From positions 1 through 56,748 of the forward strand of contig WQYB01000010.1 in assembly GCA_009781475.1 (NCBI GenBank): 56,748 nt of DNA, given 5' to 3'. The stretch is from Treponema sp. GTDB taxonomy: Bacteria > Spirochaetota > Spirochaetia > Treponematales > Breznakiellaceae. A program made the translations under genes and the position numbers. Positions 34,540 through 43,546 of the stretch are shown here, one piece after another. The notes beneath the pieces are model-generated. The model worked only from the letters and a program-made list of their open reading frames with translations. It made no database searches and was not told the DNA's origin. How positions within the stretch are numbered: the stretch's first letter is position 1; each line of letters starts with the position of its first letter.

Positions 34540-34621
34540 ATTAATATTCTTTTAACAACTTGAAATTAATACATGTGCATATTAATATTCTTTTAACAAC
34601 TTGAAATTAATACATGTGTAT
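34540..34621. repeat. Tandem 41-bp direct repeat before pgi
   Basis: There are two adjacent 41-base copies (34540-34580 and 34581-34621) with a single C/T difference. Each contains TTGAAA, so the -35 element of the pgi promoter is duplicated. The first copy pairs its TTGAAA with TAATAT at 17 bases, the second with TATTAT. Confidence 0.9.
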
Positions 34622-34629
34622 ATTATTAT
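34601..34629 (+). promoter_or_regulatory. pgi promoter
   Basis: TTGAAA (34601-34606), a 17-base spacer and TATTAT (34624-34629) are each 5/6 matches. The start codon lies 21 bases further, with CAAGGAG before it. Confidence 0.6.
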
Positions 34630-34650
34630 TTTTATATCAAGGAGAAAATT

Positions 34651-36228
34651 ATGCAGTATCAGAATTTAAATAAAGCCGCTTCTTTTATCAAGATTGCCGG
34701 TTATGCAGAAAAACAAGAGTTTAATTTCAAGGATAAACTTGACGCGGACAGGGTAAAAAAATGCATTGTTCCAATGGCGGCAGGTTTAAACTATTCATGG
34801 GCAGCAAAATCTGTAGATGATCAGTGTCTTAAATTATTGCAGGAACTGGCAGATGAACAGGAGCTGATAAACAAATACAAATCTCTTTTAAACGGAGATA
34901 TGATAAATACAGGTGAAAAACGCAAAGTATTACATCACCTTTCGCGCGGAGAGTTAGGACAACCTGTAATGGAAGACGGAAAAAACATCGGCGATTTTTA
35001 TAAAAAAGAACTTGAGCGTTTTTGTAATTTTGCGAATGAAGTTCACAATGGCAAGTACAAAGGTTCAACCGGAAAGACGTTTACTACAGTAATTCAAATA
35101 GGGATTGGCGGCTCTGATCTTGGTCCTCGCGCCATGTATATGGCGCTTGAAAACTGGGCACTAGCTGAAGGCAAAAAGAAATTAAACGCCAAGTTTATTT
35201 CTAATGTTGACCCCGATGATGCGTCACAGGTAATCGCTGAATCTAAACTTGACGAAAGTCTTTTTATTCTTGTTTCCAAAAGCGGAACAACGCAGGAAAC
35301 ACTTGCAAACGAATTATTTGTTAAAGATAAACTGGTAAAAGCAGGACTTGATACAAGTAAACACATGGTTGCGGTAACAAGCGAAACAAGTCCGCTTGCA
35401 CGAAACAGCGCATACCTCGATTCTTTTTATATTGATGATTATATCGGCGGACGTTTTTCATCAACGTCAGCGGTTGGCGGCTGCGTTTTATCTTTGGCTT
35501 TTGGAGCTGATGTATTTAAAGAATTTTTAAAAGGAGCCAGCGAAGCTGACAAACTGGCGCTTGAAAATGATGTACTAAAAAACGCAGCTCTTTTAGATGC
35601 GCTCATCGGTGTATGGGAACGTAACTTTTTGGATTTTCCGTATACGGCTGTACTGCCGTACAGTCAAGCGCTTTCCCGTTTCCCTGCTCACCTGCAACAG
35701 ATGGACATGGAATCGAACGGCAAACGTGTAAACCGAAACGGTGAACCAGTCGATTACAGTACTGGTCCTGTAATTTTCGGTGAACCTGGTACAAATGGAC
35801 AGCATTCTTTCTTTCAGCTTTTACATCAAAGCACAGAAATTATTCCGCTGCAGTTTATAGGTTTTATTGAAAGTCAGAAAAATGATGATGTAACAGTTGA
35901 CGGCTCAATAAGCCAAACAAAACTAAACGCAAACCTTGCAGCCCAGATCGTAGCGTTCGCAAAAGGGCAAGACAGTGATGATAAAAATAAAGAATTCCCC
36001 GGCTGCAGACCTTCAAGTTTAATTTACGGAAAAAAACTTACTCCTTCAGCTTTAGGCAGCCTCCTTGCGCATTTTGAAAATAAAGTTATGTTCCAGGGTT
36101 TTATCTGGAACCTTAACAGTTTTGATCAAGAAGGCGTACAATTGGGAAAAGTTCTGACAAAAAAAGTTCTTTCGGGTAACTTTGGCGATGACGCGCTTGA
36201 AGCGTACAGCAAGATATTGGGCGTTTAA
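34651..36228 (+). CDS. pgi: Glucose-6-phosphate isomerase
   Basis: This 525-residue enzyme interconverts glucose-6-phosphate and fructose-6-phosphate in glycolysis. Family motifs are IQIGIGGSDLGPRAMY, FILVSKSGTTQET, GGRFSSTSAVGG, the Glu-containing QMDMESNGKRV and GEPGTNGQHSFFQLLHQ with the catalytic His. Length fits the long bacterial form. CAAGGAG precedes the ATG. It has its own promoter within a tandem repeat and ends 4 bases from the convergent HAD gene. Confidence 0.97.
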   Translation: MQYQNLNKAASFIKIAGYAEKQEFNFKDKLDADRVKKCIVPMAAGLNYSWAAKSVDDQCLKLLQELADEQELINKYKSLLNGDMINTGEKRKVLHHLSRGELGQPVMEDGKNIGDFYKKELERFCNFANEVHNGKYKGSTGKTFTTVIQIGIGGSDLGPRAMYMALENWALAEGKKKLNAKFISNVDPDDASQVIAESKLDESLFILVSKSGTTQETLANELFVKDKLVKAGLDTSKHMVAVTSETSPLARNSAYLDSFYIDDYIGGRFSSTSAVGGCVLSLAFGADVFKEFLKGASEADKLALENDVLKNAALLDALIGVWERNFLDFPYTAVLPYSQALSRFPAHLQQMDMESNGKRVNRNGEPVDYSTGPVIFGEPGTNGQHSFFQLLHQSTEIIPLQFIGFIESQKNDDVTVDGSISQTKLNANLAAQIVAFAKGQDSDDKNKEFPGCRPSSLIYGKKLTPSALGSLLAHFENKVMFQGFIWNLNSFDQEGVQLGKVLTKKVLSGNFGDDALEAYSKILGV

Positions 36229-36232
36229 AGAA

Positions 36233-36907
36233 TTATTTATTTAATTCCAATAGCTGCACTGCTTGTGACAGATCATCCAATTTGTGCCAGACAGTATCTA
36301 AAACTTCTTGCGGCGGCTCGATTATATCTTTTATAAAGATAGAACGAATCCCCGCCGCGTGAAGTCCTCTAAGACCCGCGGTTGAATCTTCAAAACCGAC
36401 ACACACAGAGGGAGAAAAACCCAGTTTTTTTGCGGCAAGAAGAAAAATATCGGGTGAAGGTTTTCCGTTTTTTACTTCATCTCCGCCTGTAATGGCTGTA
36501 AACTTTTCGATAATACCTGCTTTTTCCAGCATATAAAAGGCAGTAGCTCTGCTGGAAGAAGTCGCAACACCAAAAGGAATCCCGGCTGTAGTTAGGCTTT
36601 CCAATAAATAATCAAGACCTTTCTTTTTTTGCACGCCGGTTGCTTCAATTTCTTTTTTCATAAGTGATCTGAACTCTTCCTGAATTTCTTTGTATGGAAA
36701 ATCCATGCCGAATTCTTTAAGAAATACATTTTTGGCTTCTATACTGCTTATCCCGACAGTACGCAAAACAATATCTTTTGTTATTTTATATCCAAATAAA
36801 TTACCGGCAGTTTCCCAGTGCGGAATAGTCATATTTTCGGTATCCAGCATAAGACCGTCCATGTCAAAAATTACCGCTTTTGGAAGGAATGTATCGAGTG
36901 TTTTCAT
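36233..36907 (-). CDS. HAD-family phosphatase / beta-phosphoglucomutase-like
   Basis: This 224-residue HAD hydrolase has nucleophile motif VIFDMDGLMLDTE (Asp near residue 15), a helical cap, motif II VATSSSRA, motif III Lys in the KNGKPSPD segment and motif IV VGFEDSTAGLRG. It is close to the PgmB/YniC type, which act on sugar phosphates, and adjacency to pgi fits this; substrate cannot be fixed. It is convergent with pgi and lies 34 bases downstream of the oxidoreductase gene on the same strand. Confidence 0.88.
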   Translation of the reverse strand: MKTLDTFLPKAVIFDMDGLMLDTENMTIPHWETAGNLFGYKITKDIVLRTVGISSIEAKNVFLKEFGMDFPYKEIQEEFRSLMKKEIEATGVQKKKGLDYLLESLTTAGIPFGVATSSSRATAFYMLEKAGIIEKFTAITGGDEVKNGKPSPDIFLLAAKKLGFSPSVCVGFEDSTAGLRGLHAAGIRSIFIKDIIEPPQEVLDTVWHKLDDLSQAVQLLELNK

Positions 36908-36941
36908 AATTTGGTTAGTTTAGCATATTAATAAGTGGGCG

Positions 36942-38024
36942 TCACCACTTTTTTACACTGTTCAAATATTTAATCACATTAAGTCCGTCAACCGCACCCG
37001 ACAAAGGTTTTCTTTGCGGATCTTTAACACAGGTCACAGCGTCTTTTAACATATTAGCGAAATAACCTGTAGCGCCTGTAAAACTCTTTCCTGTGTTTTT
37101 TAAGGAACGGAAGTTTTCGGCATAAGGGCTTGGAAGACTTTCCCAAACTTCAAAGACACCATTGCCGATACGCAATCTGCCTTTTTTGCATGAAAATTCA
37201 ATTTCAAAAACCAAATGATCTCGGCTTGAACCTATTTCGATGAGAACTGGAATTCCAGAAGACCTCTCGCAGAGACGCAAAGGCGCAAAGTGGTTATTTG
37301 AATTATTAAGTGATATTATCGAACAACAACTCCGTGCCTCTGTGCCTCTGTGTGAAGTCTTCTGTAATAAACACCCCTCTAACCAAGCAGTGCCGCTTCG
37401 GGAATTAAGTTTATCTCCCCATGTTTTTTTATGTTTCAATTTTGAATTGGTCAAAAACATTATCACATCCGCAAGGTGTGTACCATCGTGCCATAACTGA
37501 TCGATTAAACGTCTGTTTTTTCCCATGTATAAAGTTGCGCGAACTGCAACAATTTTTCCAAGTTTTCCTTCTTCTAAAATTGTTTTTGCTTTAATATAAT
37601 CTTGTGAATAACGGCGTTCGTGGTTAGTTATTATGATTGGGTTATTTTTTTTTGCAAGCTGAGCGATTTTTTTTGCTTTGCCAATATTATCTGCAAGAGG
37701 TTTTTCACAAATTACAACCGGAATATTCATTTTAGCTGCAAGATTGCAATAAAAATAATGACTGTCAGGATGTGTAGCGATTACAACAATTTGCGGTTTG
37801 TGGTTAATGAGCATTTCCTGCGCGTTTGTGTAAACAGGAACATTCCATTTTTGCGTAAATAAATTGCGGCGTTCTTCATTTAAATCGCAGCCTGCTGTAA
37901 GAATGCAATCTTTGTTGGATGTTATAGCACCAGCGTGTGTGCATGGTTTTTCACGTAAGCTGTCTTCTTCAAGTAAAGACGCTATTCTTCCAAGTCCTAT
38001 GACAGCAGTTTTAATTTGGATCAT
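36942..38024 (-). CDS. Gfo/Idh/MocA-family oxidoreductase with in-frame foldback-repeat insertion
   Basis: This 360-residue NAD(P)-dependent oxidoreductase has an N-terminal Rossmann fold (TAVIGLGRIASLLEED), the family EKPLADN motif with catalytic Lys, NHERRY, and LWHDGTHLADVIMF with the His/Asp active site. Residues about 221-254 (HRGTEARSCC ... APLRLCERSS) are unlike the family and are encoded by a foldback repeat (37264-37363), open in this frame; the fold resumes at VLIEIGSS. Whether the enzyme still works is unknown. The start overlaps the end of the RND gene by 14 bases. Substrate unknown. Confidence 0.85.
   Translation of the reverse strand: MIQIKTAVIGLGRIASLLEEDSLREKPCTHAGAITSNKDCILTAGCDLNEERRNLFTQKWNVPVYTNAQEMLINHKPQIVVIATHPDSHYFYCNLAAKMNIPVVICEKPLADNIGKAKKIAQLAKKNNPIIITNHERRYSQDYIKAKTILEEGKLGKIVAVRATLYMGKNRRLIDQLWHDGTHLADVIMFLTNSKLKHKKTWGDKLNSRSGTAWLEGCLLQKTSHRGTEARSCCSIISLNNSNNHFAPLRLCERSSGIPVLIEIGSSRDHLVFEIEFSCKKGRLRIGNGVFEVWESLPSPYAENFRSLKNTGKSFTGATGYFANMLKDAVTCVKDPQRKPLSGAVDGLNVIKYLNSVKKW
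37264..37363. repeat. Foldback repeat inside the oxidoreductase gene
   Basis: The left arm CTCGCAGAGACGCAAAGGCG(CAAAG) and right arm TCCGTGCCTCTGTGCCTCTG(TGTGAAGTCTTCT) are degenerate inverted copies of the repeat unit. The right end matches the elements at 5671 and 47641. Confidence 0.8.
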
Positions 38025-41000
38025 AATAATGTTCGTTTTTTACAATTGGCTGTTTATTATTGATGACTTTCACTTTTTTGCTTCGCCATGAATTAAAAAC
38101 AGAATACATAATAGGTGTAAGGAAAATTGTCATAAATGTGCTTACGATAAGACCGCCGACAAATGTTTTTCCGATTGGCTGAATTGTTTCAGCGCCTATG
38201 CCAGGGAAAAAAGCTATAGGAGCAATTCCCAAAATTGTCGTAAGGCTTGTCATTAAAATAGGGCGCAGCCTTCTTCTGCCTGCTTCAAGACACGCATCCC
38301 TTACAGCCATTCCTCTTGAACATAATGTATTTGTATAATCAACAAGAACAATGCCGTTATTAATTACAACCCCAACGCAGGCGACAATTCCTACAATGGA
38401 AAACATTGACATCGCTTCTCCAGAAAATCTGTAAATCCAAATAACACCGATAAATAATAACGGTATGGAAAAAATAATTATTAGAGGGTCTGCAAATGAT
38501 TCAAATTGACTTGCCATAATTCCAAAAATTAAAAATATAGCGGTAAGAATTATCAATCCATATAATGGTAAATTATCTTGAATATCAGCTGCTTCGCCAA
38601 GATAACGAATTGTTACACCTTCGCGCTGTACAAGATGCTGATTAACTGTTTCTTCTAAACGGCGCTGCATGTCGGTCGCTGCGACACCCGGCTCAAGACC
38701 GCCTGTTACGCGAAGAACTCTTTCCTGTCTTTCACGCCTGATCGAAGAAGGAGCTCTGCCTTCAGAAATATTTGCGACATTGGATAATGAAATGCGTGTT
38801 CCGTTGCGGTTAATAACAGATATTGCGTCAAGATTTGGAAGACCCTGGCGGTCTTCATCTTTTAAGCGAACCTGCACGTTTAAAAGCCTGGAGCCGTGAC
38901 TCATTGTTGTCGCCGTTTCACCGTCTATTGCGGTGCGAATTTCTGAAGCGATTGCAGAAAGCGATAGTCCAAAACTTGATGCTCTGTCACGATCTATTTC
39001 TATTTGCAATTGCGGAGCGCCTTCATCTAGATTAATTGTCGGGTTTTCTATCTGCGGAAGGTAATTTGTCATTATATATTGAATTTCTTCTGCAGTTGCG
39101 ATAAGCGCTTCATAATTTCTTGAACTTACAGCAACAACAATCGGAGTTGCGCTACCCATGCCTATTCCTGCTCTGAAACTAATTCTTGCTCCTGGAAACG
39201 TATTTAATAGGGGAGTGAGTTTCCTTATAATCGTATCAGGAGTGTCGATTTGCTGGGCAGGAGGCGGCAGGGTAATCTGTACCGACCCTTGATTTGTACC
39301 GCTGCGAGAAGCTGTTAAAATTATATTTTTGTATCCTTCAACTTCACGTTTAACTATTTCCTCAATTTCGAAAAGAAATTTTTCCGTAACATCGATAGCT
39401 GTTCCCCGCGGCATTGAAACGTTTATGTTTACGTTGTCGTCAACACGCATACGCATACGCGTAAACATGTTCATTTCAATTTTACTGAACTGTAAAAATG
39501 AAAAAACTAAAACTAAAGCGACAAGAACAATAATAATTAACCTGTGCGAAAGACAGTAACCAAGCGCTTTTTTATATGTTGTTTCAAGGAAAAGTAAGGC
39601 TTTTTCAACCGAATTATCAATAATTCGTAAAAAATTGATTTTTATGGGTTTTTGTTTTCTGGTATTTAATTTTAGAATTGAACCTGCAAGACTTGGAACA
39701 AGAGTTACGGCGACAATTAATGAAATACTTAAAGAAATTACAACTGTAAAAATAAGGTCTATAAACATAAGTCCCATTTCTTTCAAATCATTTTTATATA
39801 TTATTATGGGAATAAATACACATAATGTTGTTACGGTTGATGTTATAATTGCCCGTAACATTTCCTTGCTTCCAAGAATTGCAGCAATAGCGCTTTTTGA
39901 TCCTCTTTCGCGGTAACTGTGAATATTTTCCAAAATTACAATGGAGGCATCCAATGTCATACACATTCCCATAATAAGACCTGTTAAAGTCATCAGGTTT
40001 AATGTAAAACCGAAAATTGACATAGACATAAGGGTGAGTAAAATTGATATTGGTATAGAAAACCCGATAATTAATGTTGCTTTAAAATTCCGCAGGAATA
40101 ACATCAAAACAAACATGGCTAAAATAGCGCCTTGAAAAGCATTGGTATAAACCTGGTTTAATGTCGCGCGAATCATCGATGTGTTATCAAAAATAATACC
40201 TATAGAAATTCCCTGCGGAAGGGTATCGTTAATATCTACGATTGCAGCCTGAATCCTGTCGGATACATCAATTTGATTGCTGCCGCTTTCTGAAGTTACC
40301 TGTATGTAAACACCGCTTTGTCCGTTTACGGTTACTCTTTGAGCATTATCATTGTAACCCAATGAAACATCGGCAACATCTTCTATTCGGATTACCTGCA
40401 TACGAGCGGCTTGACCCGGCGATGATTGATTTAATGTTCTTACAACAAGTCTTTTTATCTGTTCGATACTTACAAGTTCTTCCTGCGTCATTATCTGATA
40501 TTCTCGGGTTCCTCTTCTTAAGTTACCGCCTGAAGACATTACATTCTGTCCCCTTAGCGCACTTGATATGTCATTTAACGTTAGATTAAACGCAGCAAGA
40601 CGGTTAAGCGAAACTTCGACCTTAACGATTTGAGTTGTTCCTCCTGTAACTTCCGCCGCTGCAACACCTTCGATGCGTTCAATTTTTGACTGGATTTCAT
40701 CTTCTGCGAAAATTCTTAATTGGTCGGGAGGGTAGTTACCCATAACAACAAGGCGCATTATCGGCATGGCACTCATATCAAAGCGGCGGACAGTTGGAGT
40801 TTGAACTCCCGTAGGCAGTGAATTTACAAGCCTGTTTAAAAGAATTTGCGTATCGTTTACCGCTTTGTCCATATCTGTTCCGTAGGCGAACTCCAGGTTA
40901 ATTGTACTTGATTCAAATTGAGAGTTACTCGTCATGTTGACAAGACCCCTTGAAGACGAAAGCGCTCTTTCAAGGCGTTCTGTAACATTACGTTCGATAT

Positions 41001-41172
41001 CGGCAGGTCCCGCTCCGGGGAAGCGCGTCCAAACTGAAAGAAAAGGTCTGTCTACAGACGGATACATATCCATGGAAAGACTGCCGATTAATGTAACAGC
41101 AATACCTATAGAAAGAACGAAAAGCATTATTATTGTAACAGGGCGTTTTACCGAATATTCAGTTATACTCAT
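38011..41172 (-). CDS. RND efflux transporter, HAE-1/AcrB-like
   Basis: This 1053-residue inner-membrane pump has twelve membrane segments and two large periplasmic loops. Family features are VKRPVTIIMLFVLSIG, DMYPSVDRPFLSV, FPGAGPADIE, a TM4 segment GMCMTLDASIVILENI with one of the usual paired Asp kept and the first replaced by Leu, and a C-terminal GIVACVGVVINNGIVLVDYTN. It exports hydrophobic compounds by proton motive force together with the MFP and TolC-like proteins encoded just upstream. Length is normal. It begins 2 bases after the MFP stop. Confidence 0.95.
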   Translation of the reverse strand: MSITEYSVKRPVTIIMLFVLSIGIAVTLIGSLSMDMYPSVDRPFLSVWTRFPGAGPADIERNVTERLERALSSSRGLVNMTSNSQFESSTINLEFAYGTDMDKAVNDTQILLNRLVNSLPTGVQTPTVRRFDMSAMPIMRLVVMGNYPPDQLRIFAEDEIQSKIERIEGVAAAEVTGGTTQIVKVEVSLNRLAAFNLTLNDISSALRGQNVMSSGGNLRRGTREYQIMTQEELVSIEQIKRLVVRTLNQSSPGQAARMQVIRIEDVADVSLGYNDNAQRVTVNGQSGVYIQVTSESGSNQIDVSDRIQAAIVDINDTLPQGISIGIIFDNTSMIRATLNQVYTNAFQGAILAMFVLMLFLRNFKATLIIGFSIPISILLTLMSMSIFGFTLNLMTLTGLIMGMCMTLDASIVILENIHSYRERGSKSAIAAILGSKEMLRAIITSTVTTLCVFIPIIIYKNDLKEMGLMFIDLIFTVVISLSISLIVAVTLVPSLAGSILKLNTRKQKPIKINFLRIIDNSVEKALLFLETTYKKALGYCLSHRLIIIVLVALVLVFSFLQFSKIEMNMFTRMRMRVDDNVNINVSMPRGTAIDVTEKFLFEIEEIVKREVEGYKNIILTASRSGTNQGSVQITLPPPAQQIDTPDTIIRKLTPLLNTFPGARISFRAGIGMGSATPIVVAVSSRNYEALIATAEEIQYIMTNYLPQIENPTINLDEGAPQLQIEIDRDRASSFGLSLSAIASEIRTAIDGETATTMSHGSRLLNVQVRLKDEDRQGLPNLDAISVINRNGTRISLSNVANISEGRAPSSIRRERQERVLRVTGGLEPGVAATDMQRRLEETVNQHLVQREGVTIRYLGEAADIQDNLPLYGLIILTAIFLIFGIMASQFESFADPLIIIFSIPLLFIGVIWIYRFSGEAMSMFSIVGIVACVGVVINNGIVLVDYTNTLCSRGMAVRDACLEAGRRRLRPILMTSLTTILGIAPIAFFPGIGAETIQPIGKTFVGGLIVSTFMTIFLTPIMYSVFNSWRSKKVKVINNKQPIVKNEHYYDPN

Positions 41173-41174
41173 AA

Positions 41175-42089
41175 TTATTCCGCTATACGGACAGGATCGC
41201 CGTCAGAAAGAAAATTTTGTCCCGCGCTTACAACTCTTTCTCCAAGGGAAACACCGCTTAAAATTTCAAGTTGATCTTCGCTGTCAAGACCTAATGTAAC
41301 AACACGGCGTCTTGCGATATTTTCTTCATCAACAACAAACACAATCCATGAACCGTATGTATTAATAACAGAAGTTCTTTGAATCACAGGGACATCCGCT
41401 TTTCTGTTTGTTATAAGACTTAAAGTAGCAAACATCCCGGCTCTTATTCGAGGGTCGGTATTTAAAAATCGAAGACGTATTCTTAAAGTGCGGCTAACAG
41501 GATCAAGAACCGGATTTATTTCAAAAACTTCAGCGTTAAATGTTTCGCCCGGGATTGCTTCAAACCATAAAGAGGCTCTCATGCCCTGGGTTACAGAGGT
41601 TGCAAAGCGCTCTGGAACAAAAGTTTCAACTAACAATGCGGAAAGATCTCCTACTATATAAATGCCCGATTGCGGTGTAACCGAATCACCAATGCTGAAA
41701 GGAGCGTTTAAAACAGTTCCCGTAACAGTAGATACAACAGGGCTGCGTGAAAAAACTTCTCCCGGTCTTGACGGATCTACCATAGCCACAATACTTCCGC
41801 TTGTGACTCTGTCTCCGACGCTGAAACGCATGTCAACTAACCTGCCAGCCATAGCCGGTAAAATTGTTACCTGGTTACGCGCGAGTATCTCGCCGTTAAG
41901 GATTACGCTTTTTTCGATAATCCCCGTAGTGACAGGCGTTACGCGCACTGTAGTAGCAGGACCGCTTCGCATTTGCTGCGGTCTTGAACTTTCGTCTTCT
42001 TCTGGACCGAATATATTAAATAAGATTAAAACAGCAAACAAAACTATTAATGAAATAATCGCAATTGTGATAATTTTACTTTTATTCAT
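41175..42089 (-). CDS. RND efflux periplasmic adaptor (MFP, AcrA-like)
   Basis: This 304-residue adaptor has an N-terminal membrane anchor (about 5-27), a lipoyl-like half motif (ILARNQVTILPAMAGRLVDM...GDRVTSGSIVAMVD), a beta-barrel domain and a membrane-proximal domain ending VRIAE. The helical hairpin is nearly absent, as in short HlyD-like adaptors. It bridges the RND pump and outer-membrane channel. ATG 42089 has GGAG 7 bases upstream; a longer TTG start at 42101 would include that site. It overlaps the end of the TolC-like gene by 8 bases. Confidence 0.92.
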   Translation of the reverse strand: MNKSKIITIAIISLIVLFAVLILFNIFGPEEDESSRPQQMRSGPATTVRVTPVTTGIIEKSVILNGEILARNQVTILPAMAGRLVDMRFSVGDRVTSGSIVAMVDPSRPGEVFSRSPVVSTVTGTVLNAPFSIGDSVTPQSGIYIVGDLSALLVETFVPERFATSVTQGMRASLWFEAIPGETFNAEVFEINPVLDPVSRTLRIRLRFLNTDPRIRAGMFATLSLITNRKADVPVIQRTSVINTYGSWIVFVVDEENIARRRVVTLGLDSEDQLEILSGVSLGERVVSAGQNFLSDGDPVRIAE

Positions 42090-43392
42090 TTGGCACTCCA
42101 AAGGTTTGAATTAAATATTTCCAGTCAACATTTAAAGCGGCAGAAAGGTCAAGTATCATGTTAAAATAAAAAAGCTCTGCCTGTAAAAACCGCTGTCTCG
42201 CATTCGCCATATTGTTACGCGAATCTTCCAAAACAAGCGCTTCAACAGAACCGTTTTGAAAAGCCTGCTCCGTTAGCTGATATCCGCGCTGCGCAGCTTC
42301 GAGGCTTAGTCTTGCTATTCGGATACTGTCCCAGGAATTGCGAAGGGTAGCGCAAAGGGTTCTAATTTGTGTTCTTGCAGAATTTTCTGTTATTTCCAAA
42401 TCGAGTCTTGCTTTTTCTATTGAATCTGCGGTTCTGGAAATTGACTGATTTCTTGAAGTACCCGGAACCCACGGATCAATTGGAATGCTCAAACGTGCGG
42501 AAGCGCTTAAAGTATCAGCAAAGGGATCGAAGTTTGAACTGTTCCAGTCAAGCGATAAGTTTAATGACGGAGCGCGGCTTTGCATCATGGTTTGTGTTCG
42601 TACAGCCGAAAGTCTTTCAATCTCCTGTTTGTTTCTTACAATGTCCGGGCGCAAATGAAGATATTCTCTTATAAGGAAATCTGCGTCGGCTTCGATTCTT
42701 GTGATACTTATTTCGCCGGTAAATGTTGTGTTTTCATCATCGGGTATTCCAATTATCGCAAGGAATTCTGATAAATTATTTCTGTAAATAATTCTTGCTG
42801 CTTCCAGATTGTAACGCGCGTTTTCCAAAGCGATTCTGCTTTGAGTAAGCGAAAGTTCTCCGACAAAACCGTTTCTGAATAATGTTTCGCTTCTTGTAAA
42901 TTGTCTTTGTGCCAGGTTTAAAACTTCTTCAAGCAGTTTAAGATTATTATTTTCGGCAATTAAAGAATAAAATCTTTTTGTTACTTGGATTGATAACTGG
43001 TTACGTGCATCTTCATATCTTAAAATATTTCCCTGATGAGCAAGTTTTAAACTTCTTATGGCATAGGGAATACCTGCATTCAAACCAAGGTTTAAACCAA
43101 ATCCAAAACCGTAATTTGTTCCTGCATCACGAAGCTGAACATCGCTGAAAAGGTTAGTTGTATAACCAAACCTAACACTTGCATTTATTGTCGGGAATAT
43201 TTCCGACCAAAGGTTTCTTTCCGAATAACCGCTTGCTGTTAGGTCAATTTCTATTTTTCTTAAAGGTAAATTGTATTCTAAAGCGAGGTTTACCGCATCT
43301 TCAAGGGTCAAAGTACTACTCTGAGCAAACACATTAAATAGAGAAAATGATAAAAGAATAATAAATGAAAAAGACGCAATTATAAGTTTCAG
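42082..43392 (-). CDS. TolC-like outer-membrane efflux protein, probable CTG start
   Basis: This 436-residue channel has OEP repeats: LTLEDAVNLALEYNLPLR, NLWSEIFPTINASVRF, ESLFRNGFVGELSLTQSRIAL-type stretches, and the second half repeating the pattern (RAPSLNLSLDWNSSNFD, EQAFQNGSVEALVLEDSRN). The conventional GTG start at 43332 would leave no signal peptide. Extending upstream in frame gives a perfect one (KLIIASFSFIILLSFSLFNV, then FAQ), beginning at a CTG at 43392 with TAGGGGG 8 bases before it. No ATG, GTG or TTG serves there. It is the first gene of the efflux operon. Confidence 0.88.
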   Translation of the reverse strand: MKLIIASFSFIILLSFSLFNVFAQSSTLTLEDAVNLALEYNLPLRKIEIDLTASGYSERNLWSEIFPTINASVRFGYTTNLFSDVQLRDAGTNYGFGFGLNLGLNAGIPYAIRSLKLAHQGNILRYEDARNQLSIQVTKRFYSLIAENNNLKLLEEVLNLAQRQFTRSETLFRNGFVGELSLTQSRIALENARYNLEAARIIYRNNLSEFLAIIGIPDDENTTFTGEISITRIEADADFLIREYLHLRPDIVRNKQEIERLSAVRTQTMMQSRAPSLNLSLDWNSSNFDPFADTLSASARLSIPIDPWVPGTSRNQSISRTADSIEKARLDLEITENSARTQIRTLCATLRNSWDSIRIARLSLEAAQRGYQLTEQAFQNGSVEALVLEDSRNNMANARQRFLQAELFYFNMILDLSAALNVDWKYLIQTFGVPNE

Positions 43393-43451
43393 GTTAATAA
43401 CCCCCTACTAGTATATATAGCATTTTATTAATTAAATTAATAGATAATTAT

Positions 43452-43532
43452 ACCACGGAGTACACGGAGTAAGAAGAAGCTTTCGGACTAAAACCTCCGT
43501 GTTCCTCCGTGTTCCTCCGTGTCCTCTGTGGT
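43452..43532. repeat. 81-bp foldback repeat upstream of the efflux operon
   Basis: ACCACGGAGTACACGGAG and an inverted arm of four CTCCGTG/CTCTGTG units enclose a short middle. It has the same ends and length as the copy in fliP. It lies between the efflux operon and the convergently read DUF4130 gene tail. Confidence 0.85.
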
Positions 43533-43546
43533 TAAAATTCTCTTTA

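Noticed and set aside
34540-34621. Tandem repeat considered as a CRISPR remnant
   Set aside because: Two adjacent copies without spacer and no cas genes; it is a simple tandem duplication carrying promoter elements.
36229-36232. Bidirectional terminator between pgi and the HAD gene
   Set aside because: Only 4 bases separate the stops and no stem followed by T-run is visible.
36942-38024. Insert in the oxidoreductase considered as an intein or frameshift
   Set aside because: Too short for an intein, lacks its splice residues, and the frame is unbroken; the DNA matches the foldback repeat.
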